Positions 16,258-26,046 of a stretch of DNA of 64,000 nt are shown here, in pieces. The stretch comes from Pseudomonas zanjanensis (GTDB lineage Bacteria; Pseudomonadota; Gammaproteobacteria; Pseudomonadales; Pseudomonadaceae). Under the pieces are notes generated by a model. The model saw nothing but the letters and a program-made list of their open reading frames with translations. It was not told where the DNA came from and did not search any database. The DNA is taken from contig NZ_JABWRB020000002.1 of NCBI RefSeq assembly GCF_014268745.2, positions 843,100-907,099 on the forward strand. The letters run 5' to 3'. A program made the translations under genes and the position numbers. Position 1 is the stretch's first letter; every line of letters starts with the position of its first letter.

Positions 16258-16776
16258 ATGCAGTTCGAGACGCTAGACATTATCGCCCCCGGCCTGATCG
16301 ACGAGCCTTGGAGCGAAGCCGCGGTGTTCGGCTCCGCCACCTGGTTGTGGATGCACTCCAAGGCCCATCGCGATGCGCCGTTGCACACCTTGCCAACGCT
16401 GCTATTGCCGGCCCTCAAGCATCGCCAGTTCGTGCTCGGCTCGGAACACGGCAAGCCGGTGTTCTACCTGTCCTGGCTCAACCTCGACGAGGCGGCGGAG
16501 CAACGTTACCTGCGCCAGTCGCCACTGGCGCTGACCCAAGACGACTGGAACAGCGGCGAGCGCCTCTGGCTCAACGACTGGGTCGCTCCCTTTGGCCACA
16601 CGGCGGTATTGAGCCGCTTGTTGCAACGGCATCTTTTTATCGATCGCTGCGCCCGTGCCCTCTATCACCGAGGTGACGAGCGCGGCCTGCGGGTCAAGAC
16701 ATTCCAAGGCATCGGGGTCATTCCCGAACAGGCCCAGGCCTGGTTTGCCGCCCACCCGCTGGCAATCGAAGCGTAA
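16258..16776 (+). CDS. HlyC-type toxin-activating lysine acyltransferase (CdiC-like)
   Basis: 172 residues, clearly of the RTX toxin-activating HlyC family. The WLWMHSKAHRD block carries the His of the catalytic pair (His37), and GERLWLNDWVAPFGH carries the Asp (Asp107); GKPVFYLSWLNL is also shared. HlyC transfers a fatty acyl group from acyl-ACP to internal lysines of HlyA. Here the gene lies between the TpsB transporter and the giant TpsA exoprotein (9 bp and 45 bp spacing), so the expected substrate is the downstream CdiA-like protein. That is inferred from position, not shown by sequence. No RTX toxin gene is present in the window. Confidence 0.9.
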   Translation: MQFETLDIIAPGLIDEPWSEAAVFGSATWLWMHSKAHRDAPLHTLPTLLLPALKHRQFVLGSEHGKPVFYLSWLNLDEAAEQRYLRQSPLALTQDDWNSGERLWLNDWVAPFGHTAVLSRLLQRHLFIDRCARALYHRGDERGLRVKTFQGIGVIPEQAQAWFAAHPLAIEA

Positions 16777-16821
16777 CTCCAACCACTGCTCGTGCGGGCT
16801 GGCTCCGCAAATGGAATTGCT

Positions 16822-19800
16822 ATGAACAAGCATCTGTACCGAATCGTTTTCAACAAGGCTCGCGGACTGTTGATGGTAGTGGCCGAGAACGTTACCAGCC
16901 AAGTCAAGGCGCCGGGGACTCGTTCTGGCCCGGCGGCGGGCGCAGCGGCTTGCACGGCGACGCTCGGGGCGTTGCGCTTTGCCTTGATGACAGCGATTGG
17001 CCTGGTGTCCTTGAGCGTGGCGCCGACCTGGGCCGGCACCATCGTCGCCGACTCGGGCGCGCCGGCTGGCCAGCGACCGGTGATCATACAAAGCGCCAAC
17101 GGCACGCCGCAGGTGAATATCCGCGCGCCTAGCGCTGGCGGTGTCTCGCGCAACACCTACAACCAGTTCGACGTCGATGGCCGCGGGGTAATCCTCAACA
17201 ATGGCGCGAGCAATAGCCAGACGAAACTGGGCGGTTGGATCGAAGGCAATCCGATGTTGGGCAATGGTAGCGCGCGGGTCATCCTCAACGAAGTCAATTC
17301 CAGTAATCCCAGCCAATTGCGCGGTTACGTCGAAGTCGCCGGCCAGCGCGCCGAAGTGGTGATCGCCAACCCGTCCGGTATCACCTGCAACGGTTGCGGC
17401 TTCATCAACGCCGATCGGGCCACCCTCAGCACCGGTCGGGCGCAGTTGGAGAACGGTCGCATCACCGGCTACACCGTGCAGGGCGGGACCATCAACATCG
17501 AAGGCAAAGGCCTGGACGCCCGCGAGGCCGACTATACGGATCTGATTGCCCGTTCGGTACAAGTCAACGCCGGGGTGTGGGCCAACGACTTGAAGGTTAC
17601 GGCCGGACGTAATCAGGTCAATGCCGACAACACCCAGGCCACGCCGCTACCAGGCGCCGAGGGAGAAAAACCCACCGTTGCCATCGACGTGGCCAAGCTC
17701 GGCGGCATGTATGCCGGGAAGATCATGCTGGTGGGCACGGAGTCCGGCGTGGGTGTGCGCAACGCCGGGCAGATCGGCGCCATGGCGGGCGAGGTGGTCA
17801 TCAGCGCCGACGGCAAGTTGCAAAACCAGGGCGCCATCAGCAGCACAACGGCGACCCGGGTTGCTGCCACCAGCGTTGAAAACAGCGGCACGCTCTACGC
17901 CAAGGGCGACCTGAGGCTCGACAGCACCGGTGACATCGACAACAGCGGCACGGTTGCCAGCCAGACCAACACCACGCTGACCGCCAAGACCATCCGCAGC
18001 ACCACGGCCTCGAGCCTGGCGGCGGGCGTCGGCGCGGACGGCAAACTGGGCAGCAGCGGCAACCTCGCGCTACGGGCCGCCACCGTCAAGGCGCAGGGCC
18101 AGAATCTGGCTGGCGGCGATGTCAGCGTCGAGGCGGCTGACCTGGACCTGAGCGGCAGCCAGACCCTGGGCCGCAATGTGACCCTGACGGCCAGCACCGG
18201 CGATGCCAACCTCACTGGCAGTCGGGTCGATGCGACCCAAGTGCTGAATACCAAAGCGGCCAAGACCTTGCGCACCGATACGGCCAAGGTCACCGCAGGT
18301 AACCTGCAAATGCGCGCGCGGGATATTTCCAATGTAGGCGGCGAGCTGGTGCAGACCGGCATGGCCGACACGTCGATCAAGGCCACCGCCACGTTCGACA
18401 ACAGCGACGGCCGGATTGCCTCCAATGCCACTAACCTGAAACTTGGCGCCGACCGGCTCGACAACAGCACGGGCAAGATCGAGCACGCCGGCAAAGGCAC
18501 CCTGGACATCCAGGCCACCCAGTTGGCCGGCAGCAAAGGTACCTTGGCGAGTAATGGCACATTGAGCGTCAAGGCCCGCGAGGTGGTGGTCGATAATGGC
18601 CTGACCCAAGGCCAGCAGATCACGCTCGACACCACGACGTTGTCCAACCAGCGTGGACGTATTCTCCAGACCGGCGCGCAACCGTTGCAGGTCACTGCCC
18701 GTGAACGCTTCGACAATCAGGCCGGGCAAGTCAGCAGTCCTGGTGCAGTGGTGCTGAAGGTCGGCGCGCTGAACAACCAGGGCGGCAAAGTCCTCGCCAC
18801 CGATGGCGGTGACTTGACCGTCACGGCCGACGAAAAGGTCAACAACGGCGGTGGCACGCTGGCCGCCAGTGGGACGACAAAGGTCAGCGGCAAGGCGCTG
18901 GATAACGCCCAAGGCACCGTGAGTGCCGGCGGTGAGCTGCACGCGACGTTCGACCGCTTGGACAATATCGGCGGCACGCTCGCCGCCACCCAGCGCATGG
19001 AGATCATCGCCGGACAGTTGAACAACACCAACGGCGTGCTGGGGTCGGTGAAGTCCGGGTTGCAGGTCACCGTCTCGGCGGATGCGCTGAACAACAGCGG
19101 CGGACGCCTTGAAGCGCTGGGCGATATCACGCTGTCGGCCGAGGGCCTGAACAACCAGCGCGGGGTCATCAGTGGCCGAGCCTTGGACCTGGACAGCCGC
19201 GGCCTGCTGATGGACAACAGCCAAGGCACGTTGAATGCCGGTGCGACCCTCGACCTGCGCAGCGGTGAATTGCGCAACGCGGCGGGCCTGATCCAGGCTA
19301 AGGGCAAGCTGTTCATCGACACCGGCACCCAGGCGCTGAACAACCTTCAGTCCGGCACCACCCAAGGCATCAGCGGCCAGGACGCGGTGGAAATCCACAG
19401 TGCCCATTTCAACAACAGCGCCGGTTTCCTCGGTGCCAAGGGCGCGCTGGTGCTCAAGGCCACCGACGTTACCAACGGCAGCGGCGGCCAGATCATTGGC
19501 CAGAAGAGCGTACAGGTCGAAGGCGCCCGGGTGGATAACCGCGGCGGTCAATTGCAGGGCCTCGGCGATGTCCAGTTGGCGCTGGGGGATACGCTCAGCA
19601 ACCAGGGCGGACTGGTGCGCAGCGCGGGCACCTTGGGCGTGACTGCCGGCGTGCTCGACAACAGCGCCACCCAAGGTGCCAATCAGGGCCTTGAAGGCGG
19701 TGCCATGAGCCTGGTGTTCGACACCTTCGGCAACCAGGCCGGAGCCGTGCGCGCCGACCAAGGGTTGTCCATCGGCGTCAGCCAAGCGCTGGATAACCAG

Positions 19801-22800
19801 GGCGGCCTGATTTCCTCGGGGGCCGGCCTGACCATCACCGATCGCGATCCGGCGCAACGTCGCCAGGCGGTGCACAACCTCAATGGGACCTTGCTCGCCG
19901 GCAGCTTGTTGTCGCTCAACGCCGCCTATTACTCGGGCACCGGCCGAGCCCTGAGCCTGGGGGACCTGACGTTCAGCCTGCAAAATGGCCTGGACCTGAG
20001 CGGACAGATACAGGCCAATGGCAAGGTTGACCTGAGCACCGAAGGGGCTTTCAACAACAGCGGAAAACTGCTGGCGGGCAATCTCCTGCTGGTGCGCGCG
20101 CAAACCCTGGACAACGCCGCCAACGGCGAGATCAGCGCCGGCCAGGTTCGCCTGACCGTCAACGACAGCTTGACCAACCGTGGCCTGATCGACGGCCAGC
20201 AAGTGCGTGTGCAAGCGCTGTCGCTCAATAACCTGGGCACGGGACGTCTATACGGCGACCGATTGGCGATTGCCACTTCGGCTCTGAGCAACCGCGATGA
20301 GAATGGCGTCGCCGCGACCATCGCCGCCCGCGAGTCGCTGGACATTGGCACCGGCACCCTGGACAACCGCGAGCAGGCGATGATCTTCAGTGCCGGGGAC
20401 CTCGCCATTGGCGGTGCGCTGAGCGCCACTGACAAGGCCCAGGACCGGGCCCAACTGCTGACCAACGCCAGCGCGACCATCGAGGCCCTCGGCAACCTGT
20501 CGCTCGATGTGCAAAGCGTGCGCAACACCAACGAACACTTCAGTACCCAACAGGTGGAAGTCAGCCGCACCGCCTTGCAGGAATTCCAGCTCAGCGGTTC
20601 GCCGAACCGTTACCAGGGCAACCAGATTTCCGTGGGCTACAACGAGGTCAATTACCTCAACACGCCTGAGGGGAGCAAAGATAGCTGGAACCGCTACGAC
20701 TACACTCGCGTGGTCCAGGAAACCCAGATCGCCACCTCGGCACCGGCGCAGATCCTCTCGGGCGGGACGATGCAGATCAATGCAGGGGATGTGCTCAACG
20801 ACAAGAGCCGCATCATTGCCGGTGGGTTGTTGCAGGCCAACATTACCAACCTGACCAACACCGAACTGACCGGCCAGCGCACCACCACCGACAGCGGCAC
20901 GGCAACGAGCTTCTATCGCATCCAGCGCAAGGGTCGGGACCGTCAGGGAACAGCCGTCACGGCCTATACGCCTGCGCCGTTGATCCAGGACATCACCCTG
21001 CAACCGACCGTGTTCGCCCAGAACGCCGCCGGCAACGGCACCGGCACCCAGATCAGCGCCCGCGCCACACAGGGCGTCGGCGCACAGATCGCCGCCACGG
21101 GCACGGTCAGCGCTCCGATCGACAGGACCTTTCAAGTGGCGCCCATCGTTCAGGTCGCGGCCCAGACCACCCTCAACAGCAAGGGCGTGGCCGAGCAGAT
21201 CCGCAGTGGCGGGCCCTCCCTGGCATTGCCGAACAACAGCCTGTTCAGCACCAACCCACAGAACACCAGCAGCTACCTGATCGAAACCGATCCGCGTTTT
21301 GCCAGCTACCGCACCTGGCTGTCATCGGACTACATGCTGCAGCGCCTGCAAGTCGACCCGGCACTGACGCAACAACGCCTGGGCGACGGCTTCTACGAAC
21401 AGAAATTGATTCGTGAACAGATCGCGCAACTCACCGGCCGACGTTTCCTCGACGGCTACGCCAATGACGAAGCGCAATACCGCGCCCTGATCGACAACGC
21501 CGTGACCGTCGCCAGCCAATGGCAACTGGTGCCCGGCGTGGCCCTGACCTCCGCGCAGATGGCCCAGTTGACCAGTGACATCGTCTGGCTGGTGCAAAAG
21601 CAGGTCACCCTGGCCAACGGTGACACCCGCAACGTGTTGGTGCCGCAAGTGTACGTACGGGTCCAGGAGGGCGACCTCAACGGCTCCGGTGCCCTGATCG
21701 CCGGGCAGCAGTTGAACCTGAACATCGCCGGCGACCTGGTCAACAGTGGCAGCCTGGCCGGGCGCAGTGTCATGGCGATCACTGCGCAGAACATCGAAAA
21801 CCTCGGCGGGCGCATCCAGGCCGACAAGGTTTCGCTCACCGCGCGGGAAAACCTCAACAACCTCGGCGGCCTGATCGGTGCCGTGGACAGCCTGTCGCTC
21901 AAGGCCGGGCAGGACGTCAACGTCATCTCCAGCAGCCGGGACAGCAGCAGCGCCCAAGGCACCCGCACCAACCTGTCGCGGGTGGCCGGGCTGTTCGTCA
22001 GCGGCGCCCAAGGCACGATGGGCGTAAGTGCCGGCAACGACCTCAACCTCACCGGAGCCCAGGTGGTCAATGCCGGCAAGGGCGGCAGTACCTTGCTGGA
22101 GGCGGGCAAGAACATCAACCTGGCCACCGTCGGCGAAGCCCACGAGCAAGCGCTGGCCTGGAACAGCAGCAACTGGCGCAAGGATGCCAGCCAGACCGAA
22201 GTCGGCTCCCAGATCCAAGGGCAGGGCGACGTGCGCTTGAGCGCCGGCCAGGACCTCAACGCCCGCGCCGCCCAGGTCACCAGCGAGCAAGGCGCGGTGT
22301 TTGCCGAGGCCAAGCGCGACGTCAACCTGACCGCCGGCCAGAACTACCAGTTCGCCGATGAAGCCCACAAGGTCAAGGGCAGCAACGGGATGTTCTCCAG
22401 CAAGACCACCACCACCCGCGACACCATCAGCCAGACCTCGGTCGAAGGCTCCACCCTGAGCGGCGAGCAGACCTATGTGCAGGCCGGTCGCGACATCAAC
22501 CTCAAGGGCAGCAACGTGGTGTCCACGACCCAGACGGTGCTGGTGGCGGACAACAACGTCAACATCGAGGCCGACACCGCCAGCAGCAGCGAACGCCATG
22601 ACAAGTCCGTGAAGAAAAGTGGCTTGTTCAGCGGCGGTGGCATCGCCGTGACCATGGGGACCCAGCAACAGAGCGTCAAGGACCTCACCACGGAGCACAC
22701 GGCCGTGGCGAGCACGGTCGGCTCGACCACCGGTGATGTGCTGATCGAAGCGGGCAAGGGCTACCGCCAAGTGGGCAGCCAGGTATCGGCACCACAAGGC

Positions 22801-25800
22801 AACATCGACGTCACGGCGCAGACCATCGACGTCGTCGAGGCGCGCAACACCCGCGAGCGCGAACGGGAAACCCTATTCAAGCAGACCGGGTTCACCCTTA
22901 CCGTGACCAACCCGGTGATCAGCGCGATCCAGACGTCCCAGCAAATGAAACGGGCATCGGAAAAAACCGACGACGGGCGCATGAAGGCCCTGGCCGCCGC
23001 CACCGCCGTACTGGCGACCAACAATGCCGCTACCGCCGTGGCGATGGACCCGGGCGCGGTGGGTGGGATCAACATCAGCCTGTCGCTGGGCACCAAGAAG
23101 AACGAAAGCACCACCACCTACACCAGCGACAGCGCGGCCGGCTCGACCATGACCGCTGGCAACGACGTTCGCCTGCGCGCCACGGGAGCTGGCGCCGCGA
23201 GCGACATCACCGTGCAAGGCAGCGATATCAAGGCCGGCCGCAACGCCAGCCTGCTGGCGGACAGTGACATCAACCTGCTCGCCGCGCGCAATATCGACAA
23301 ACAGGAAACCGACAGCAAAGGCAGCAGCGCCAGCATCGGCATCGGCTTTTCTCTCGGTGCTCGCAACGGTTTCACCCTGGATCTGGGGGCATCCGGCAGC
23401 CGTGGCCAGGCGGATGGCGATGGCCTCACCCACACCAATACCCATGTCCAGGCGGGCAACCAGTTGTTGCTGTCCTCGGGCGGTGACACCAACCTCAAAG
23501 GCGCGGTGGCCAGCGGCAAGCGAGTGTTGGCCGATGTTGGCGGCGACCTGAACATCGAAAGCCTGCAAGACACCAACACCTACGTGGTCGATGAGAAGAG
23601 CCTGGGCGTTGGCATCAGCCTGTGCATTCCGCCGTTCTGCTTAGGCATGAGTACGATCAGTGGTGCCAGCGGCAGCTTCGGTGCCACGGATATCGACTCC
23701 AACTACGCCAGCGTGACCGAGCAATCGGGCATCAAGGCCGGGGACGACGGCTTTGACATTCGCGTGGGGGGCAACACCGATCTGGTCGGCGCTGTCATCG
23801 CCAGCAGCGACAAGGCCGTGCAGGACGGCAAGAATCGCCTGGTCACCGCCAGCCTCACCAGCCGCGACATCAAGAACAAGGCCGAGTACGACGCCAGCAC
23901 CGTCAGCGTCGGTGGCGGCTATCGCGAGGTCGGCAAGGACCAGCAGGGCAACGCCACCAGCGGCGGCACGCAAACCCCGGGCACCGACCTGCCGAAAAAC
24001 GACAACGACTTCAGCGCCACCATGCCGATCGCCATCAGTGCCAGCGACGACGCCAGCAGCGTCACCCGCAGCGGCATCAGTGGCGGCACCATTGTCATCA
24101 GCAACGACGCCGAGCAACAGAAGCGCACCGGCAAGAACGGCGAGCAAACTATCGCCAGCCTCAACCGCGATGTTTCCAGCGATCGCGACACCACCAACAC
24201 CCTCAAGCCGATCTTCGACGAAGACGAAATCCGTGCCGGTTTCGAGATTGTCGGGGCGTTCGCCAACGAAGCCAGCACCTTGCTCGCCAACAAGGCCAAG
24301 GAAGTCGACCTCAAGCGCAAACAGGCCAAGGAAGCTCAGGCAGCGGCCCTGGACCCCAACGCCAAACTCACCGACACCGAACGCCTGGCGCTGCTCGGCA
24401 GCGCTCAGCGGCTGAATGCCGAAGCCAGCGGCATCGCCGACAAGTGGGGCGCGGGCGGCACCTACCGGCAGATCACCACCGCCCTGGTCGGCGCGGCCAG
24501 CGGCAACATCAGCGGCGGCAACAGTGCCTTCGTCCAAGGGTTGGTGGTCAACTACCTGCAGCAGCAGGGCGCCGGCTACATCGGCGACCTGGTGGCGGAC
24601 GGCAAACTCACCGAAGGCTCGCCACTGCACGCCGCCCTGCACGGCATCGTCGCCTGCGCGGGCGCCGCCGCCAGCAGCCAGAGTTGTGGCAGCGGTGCTG
24701 CAGGCGCGGCGGCGTCGAGCCTGCTCACTGGTCTGTTCTCCGAAGCCAGCCCCGATGAAAGCGAAGCCCAGCGTGAGGCCAAGCGCAACCTGATCGTCAG
24801 CATTGTCACCGGGCTGGCCGCCACCAGCTCCTCGCTCGACCCGGCTACCGCCAACAGTGCGGCGGGCGCTGCGGTAGACAACAACTGGCTGGCGACTCAG
24901 CAGTGGGTTCAGGCGGAGAAGGAGTACAGCGCGGCTGACGGTCTCGGGGCCAAAGCGCAGGTGATCGCCAAGTGGGCGTACATCCACAAGAAACAAGACG
25001 TCCTGACCCGCTTCGGCGTGGGCAAAGGTTTGGCGCAGGCGGGTTGGAGCGATGTCGAAGGCTTGGCGCAATTCCTCCTCAATCCGGTTGAAGGGATCAA
25101 AGGTATCAAAGCCTTGATCGACGATCCCGAGGCGCGCCAAAGATTAGGCGATGAAATGGTCGGTGACGCCAAAGCCAAAATCGCACGTATCGAAGACGCC
25201 CTTGAACACGGCGGCGACGAACGTGCCGTGCAACTGGGCCAGGATATTGGCGAGCTGGTCTGGCAAGTCGGCACCATCGCCACGGGCGTGGGCACGGCGG
25301 CCAAGGGCGGCGTGGCGCTGGCGAAAACCGGGATCAAGGTGGGGGCCAAAGAGCTTGAAAAAATGGCCGATATGGCCAACATTGCCAAAGCTGAAGTGTC
25401 GGCCGGTAAGCCGATGAACTGGACCAGCGTGGAGGGGGCGTATAGCAAGAAGCTTGAGGGGGGGTATGGCCCTGGCACGACGACCGTTAATGGGAAGGTT
25501 GTCGAGAATGCGGGGGAGTATAGTGTTGGGGCAAAAGGGCCTGGAAGTAAGGCTGATGATCTATTGCCAAACCTCAATACCCGGGTACTGACCGAGACTG
25601 AGGCAAGAGCCTTGGGTGGTGAAAATAAAGGGCTGATTTATGTTGCTGAAGGCCCAAAAGGCAAGCCGGCGGCGCAGGATTTTCAGGCGGGTACCAATGG
25701 TGCGTTTACTGATTTAGCGACAGGTAAAGGAGCGGTGCCGGCTCTGCGCTATACCAACCCCAACGAAAAAGGTGTCAATTTTGTTAAGTTTGACGGAATA

Positions 25801-26046
25801 GAGAAGGCGGCTGATGGTTCATCTGTTATGTTAATTGATGCAAAGACAAAATTGGCGATTTGGAGCCCTTCAACGCAGAAGTCGGTTATGGATACTTTGC
25901 AGCGTGTGAAATCTGCTGTGGATCAGAATCCTGGGTTTAAAGTTGTATATGAGTTTCCTAACCAGAAAGTTGAGGCGCAGGCTAGGGCTTTCATTCGATC
26001 CAGTGGTTTCGATAATATTGTTAGTACTAGGACAAGAACCCCATGA
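16822..26046 (+). CDS. CdiA-like giant filamentous exoprotein with nuclease-like C-terminal toxin
   Basis: 3074 residues from ATG 16822; the frame is open 10 codons further up, but MNKHLYRIVFNKARGLLMVV is the start of an extended (ESPR) signal peptide. The TPS secretion domain follows (~72-300) with NPSGITCNGCGFIN at 183. Hundreds of degenerate ~20-residue FHA repeats (LDNSGG/LNNQGG type) form the fibre, with a non-repeat stretch around 1270-1600. Hemagglutinin repeats follow to ~2400, then the pre-toxin region with VDNN at 2685-2688 (VENN type). From about residue 2914 (25.56 kb) codon use turns AT-rich. The tail has VKFDGIEKAADG...MLIDAKTK (Asp2991, Asp3006, Lys3008), a PD-(D/E)XK pattern close to the Tox-REase-5 type. 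The likely role is contact-dependent delivery of a DNase into neighbouring cells. The stop overlaps the next start (ATGA). Confidence 0.93.
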   Translation: MNKHLYRIVFNKARGLLMVVAENVTSQVKAPGTRSGPAAGAAACTATLGALRFALMTAIGLVSLSVAPTWAGTIVADSGAPAGQRPVIIQSANGTPQVNIRAPSAGGVSRNTYNQFDVDGRGVILNNGASNSQTKLGGWIEGNPMLGNGSARVILNEVNSSNPSQLRGYVEVAGQRAEVVIANPSGITCNGCGFINADRATLSTGRAQLENGRITGYTVQGGTINIEGKGLDAREADYTDLIARSVQVNAGVWANDLKVTAGRNQVNADNTQATPLPGAEGEKPTVAIDVAKLGGMYAGKIMLVGTESGVGVRNAGQIGAMAGEVVISADGKLQNQGAISSTTATRVAATSVENSGTLYAKGDLRLDSTGDIDNSGTVASQTNTTLTAKTIRSTTASSLAAGVGADGKLGSSGNLALRAATVKAQGQNLAGGDVSVEAADLDLSGSQTLGRNVTLTASTGDANLTGSRVDATQVLNTKAAKTLRTDTAKVTAGNLQMRARDISNVGGELVQTGMADTSIKATATFDNSDGRIASNATNLKLGADRLDNSTGKIEHAGKGTLDIQATQLAGSKGTLASNGTLSVKAREVVVDNGLTQGQQITLDTTTLSNQRGRILQTGAQPLQVTARERFDNQAGQVSSPGAVVLKVGALNNQGGKVLATDGGDLTVTADEKVNNGGGTLAASGTTKVSGKALDNAQGTVSAGGELHATFDRLDNIGGTLAATQRMEIIAGQLNNTNGVLGSVKSGLQVTVSADALNNSGGRLEALGDITLSAEGLNNQRGVISGRALDLDSRGLLMDNSQGTLNAGATLDLRSGELRNAAGLIQAKGKLFIDTGTQALNNLQSGTTQGISGQDAVEIHSAHFNNSAGFLGAKGALVLKATDVTNGSGGQIIGQKSVQVEGARVDNRGGQLQGLGDVQLALGDTLSNQGGLVRSAGTLGVTAGVLDNSATQGANQGLEGGAMSLVFDTFGNQAGAVRADQGLSIGVSQALDNQGGLISSGAGLTITDRDPAQRRQAVHNLNGTLLAGSLLSLNAAYYSGTGRALSLGDLTFSLQNGLDLSGQIQANGKVDLSTEGAFNNSGKLLAGNLLLVRAQTLDNAANGEISAGQVRLTVNDSLTNRGLIDGQQVRVQALSLNNLGTGRLYGDRLAIATSALSNRDENGVAATIAARESLDIGTGTLDNREQAMIFSAGDLAIGGALSATDKAQDRAQLLTNASATIEALGNLSLDVQSVRNTNEHFSTQQVEVSRTALQEFQLSGSPNRYQGNQISVGYNEVNYLNTPEGSKDSWNRYDYTRVVQETQIATSAPAQILSGGTMQINAGDVLNDKSRIIAGGLLQANITNLTNTELTGQRTTTDSGTATSFYRIQRKGRDRQGTAVTAYTPAPLIQDITLQPTVFAQNAAGNGTGTQISARATQGVGAQIAATGTVSAPIDRTFQVAPIVQVAAQTTLNSKGVAEQIRSGGPSLALPNNSLFSTNPQNTSSYLIETDPRFASYRTWLSSDYMLQRLQVDPALTQQRLGDGFYEQKLIREQIAQLTGRRFLDGYANDEAQYRALIDNAVTVASQWQLVPGVALTSAQMAQLTSDIVWLVQKQVTLANGDTRNVLVPQVYVRVQEGDLNGSGALIAGQQLNLNIAGDLVNSGSLAGRSVMAITAQNIENLGGRIQADKVSLTARENLNNLGGLIGAVDSLSLKAGQDVNVISSSRDSSSAQGTRTNLSRVAGLFVSGAQGTMGVSAGNDLNLTGAQVVNAGKGGSTLLEAGKNINLATVGEAHEQALAWNSSNWRKDASQTEVGSQIQGQGDVRLSAGQDLNARAAQVTSEQGAVFAEAKRDVNLTAGQNYQFADEAHKVKGSNGMFSSKTTTTRDTISQTSVEGSTLSGEQTYVQAGRDINLKGSNVVSTTQTVLVADNNVNIEADTASSSERHDKSVKKSGLFSGGGIAVTMGTQQQSVKDLTTEHTAVASTVGSTTGDVLIEAGKGYRQVGSQVSAPQGNIDVTAQTIDVVEARNTRERERETLFKQTGFTLTVTNPVISAIQTSQQMKRASEKTDDGRMKALAAATAVLATNNAATAVAMDPGAVGGINISLSLGTKKNESTTTYTSDSAAGSTMTAGNDVRLRATGAGAASDITVQGSDIKAGRNASLLADSDINLLAARNIDKQETDSKGSSASIGIGFSLGARNGFTLDLGASGSRGQADGDGLTHTNTHVQAGNQLLLSSGGDTNLKGAVASGKRVLADVGGDLNIESLQDTNTYVVDEKSLGVGISLCIPPFCLGMSTISGASGSFGATDIDSNYASVTEQSGIKAGDDGFDIRVGGNTDLVGAVIASSDKAVQDGKNRLVTASLTSRDIKNKAEYDASTVSVGGGYREVGKDQQGNATSGGTQTPGTDLPKNDNDFSATMPIAISASDDASSVTRSGISGGTIVISNDAEQQKRTGKNGEQTIASLNRDVSSDRDTTNTLKPIFDEDEIRAGFEIVGAFANEASTLLANKAKEVDLKRKQAKEAQAAALDPNAKLTDTERLALLGSAQRLNAEASGIADKWGAGGTYRQITTALVGAASGNISGGNSAFVQGLVVNYLQQQGAGYIGDLVADGKLTEGSPLHAALHGIVACAGAAASSQSCGSGAAGAAASSLLTGLFSEASPDESEAQREAKRNLIVSIVTGLAATSSSLDPATANSAAGAAVDNNWLATQQWVQAEKEYSAADGLGAKAQVIAKWAYIHKKQDVLTRFGVGKGLAQAGWSDVEGLAQFLLNPVEGIKGIKALIDDPEARQRLGDEMVGDAKAKIARIEDALEHGGDERAVQLGQDIGELVWQVGTIATGVGTAAKGGVALAKTGIKVGAKELEKMADMANIAKAEVSAGKPMNWTSVEGAYSKKLEGGYGPGTTTVNGKVVENAGEYSVGAKGPGSKADDLLPNLNTRVLTETEARALGGENKGLIYVAEGPKGKPAAQDFQAGTNGAFTDLATGKGAVPALRYTNPNEKGVNFVKFDGIEKAADGSSVMLIDAKTKLAIWSPSTQKSVMDTLQRVKSAVDQNPGFKVVYEFPNQKVEAQARAFIRSSGFDNIVSTRTRTP

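Noticed and set aside
18070..20214. A 714-codon minus-strand open frame inside the CdiA-like gene (and similar ones at 21.3-22.8 and 23.6-25.1 kb)
   Set aside because: Shadows of the repeat-rich coding strand; no signal, motif or ribosome site.
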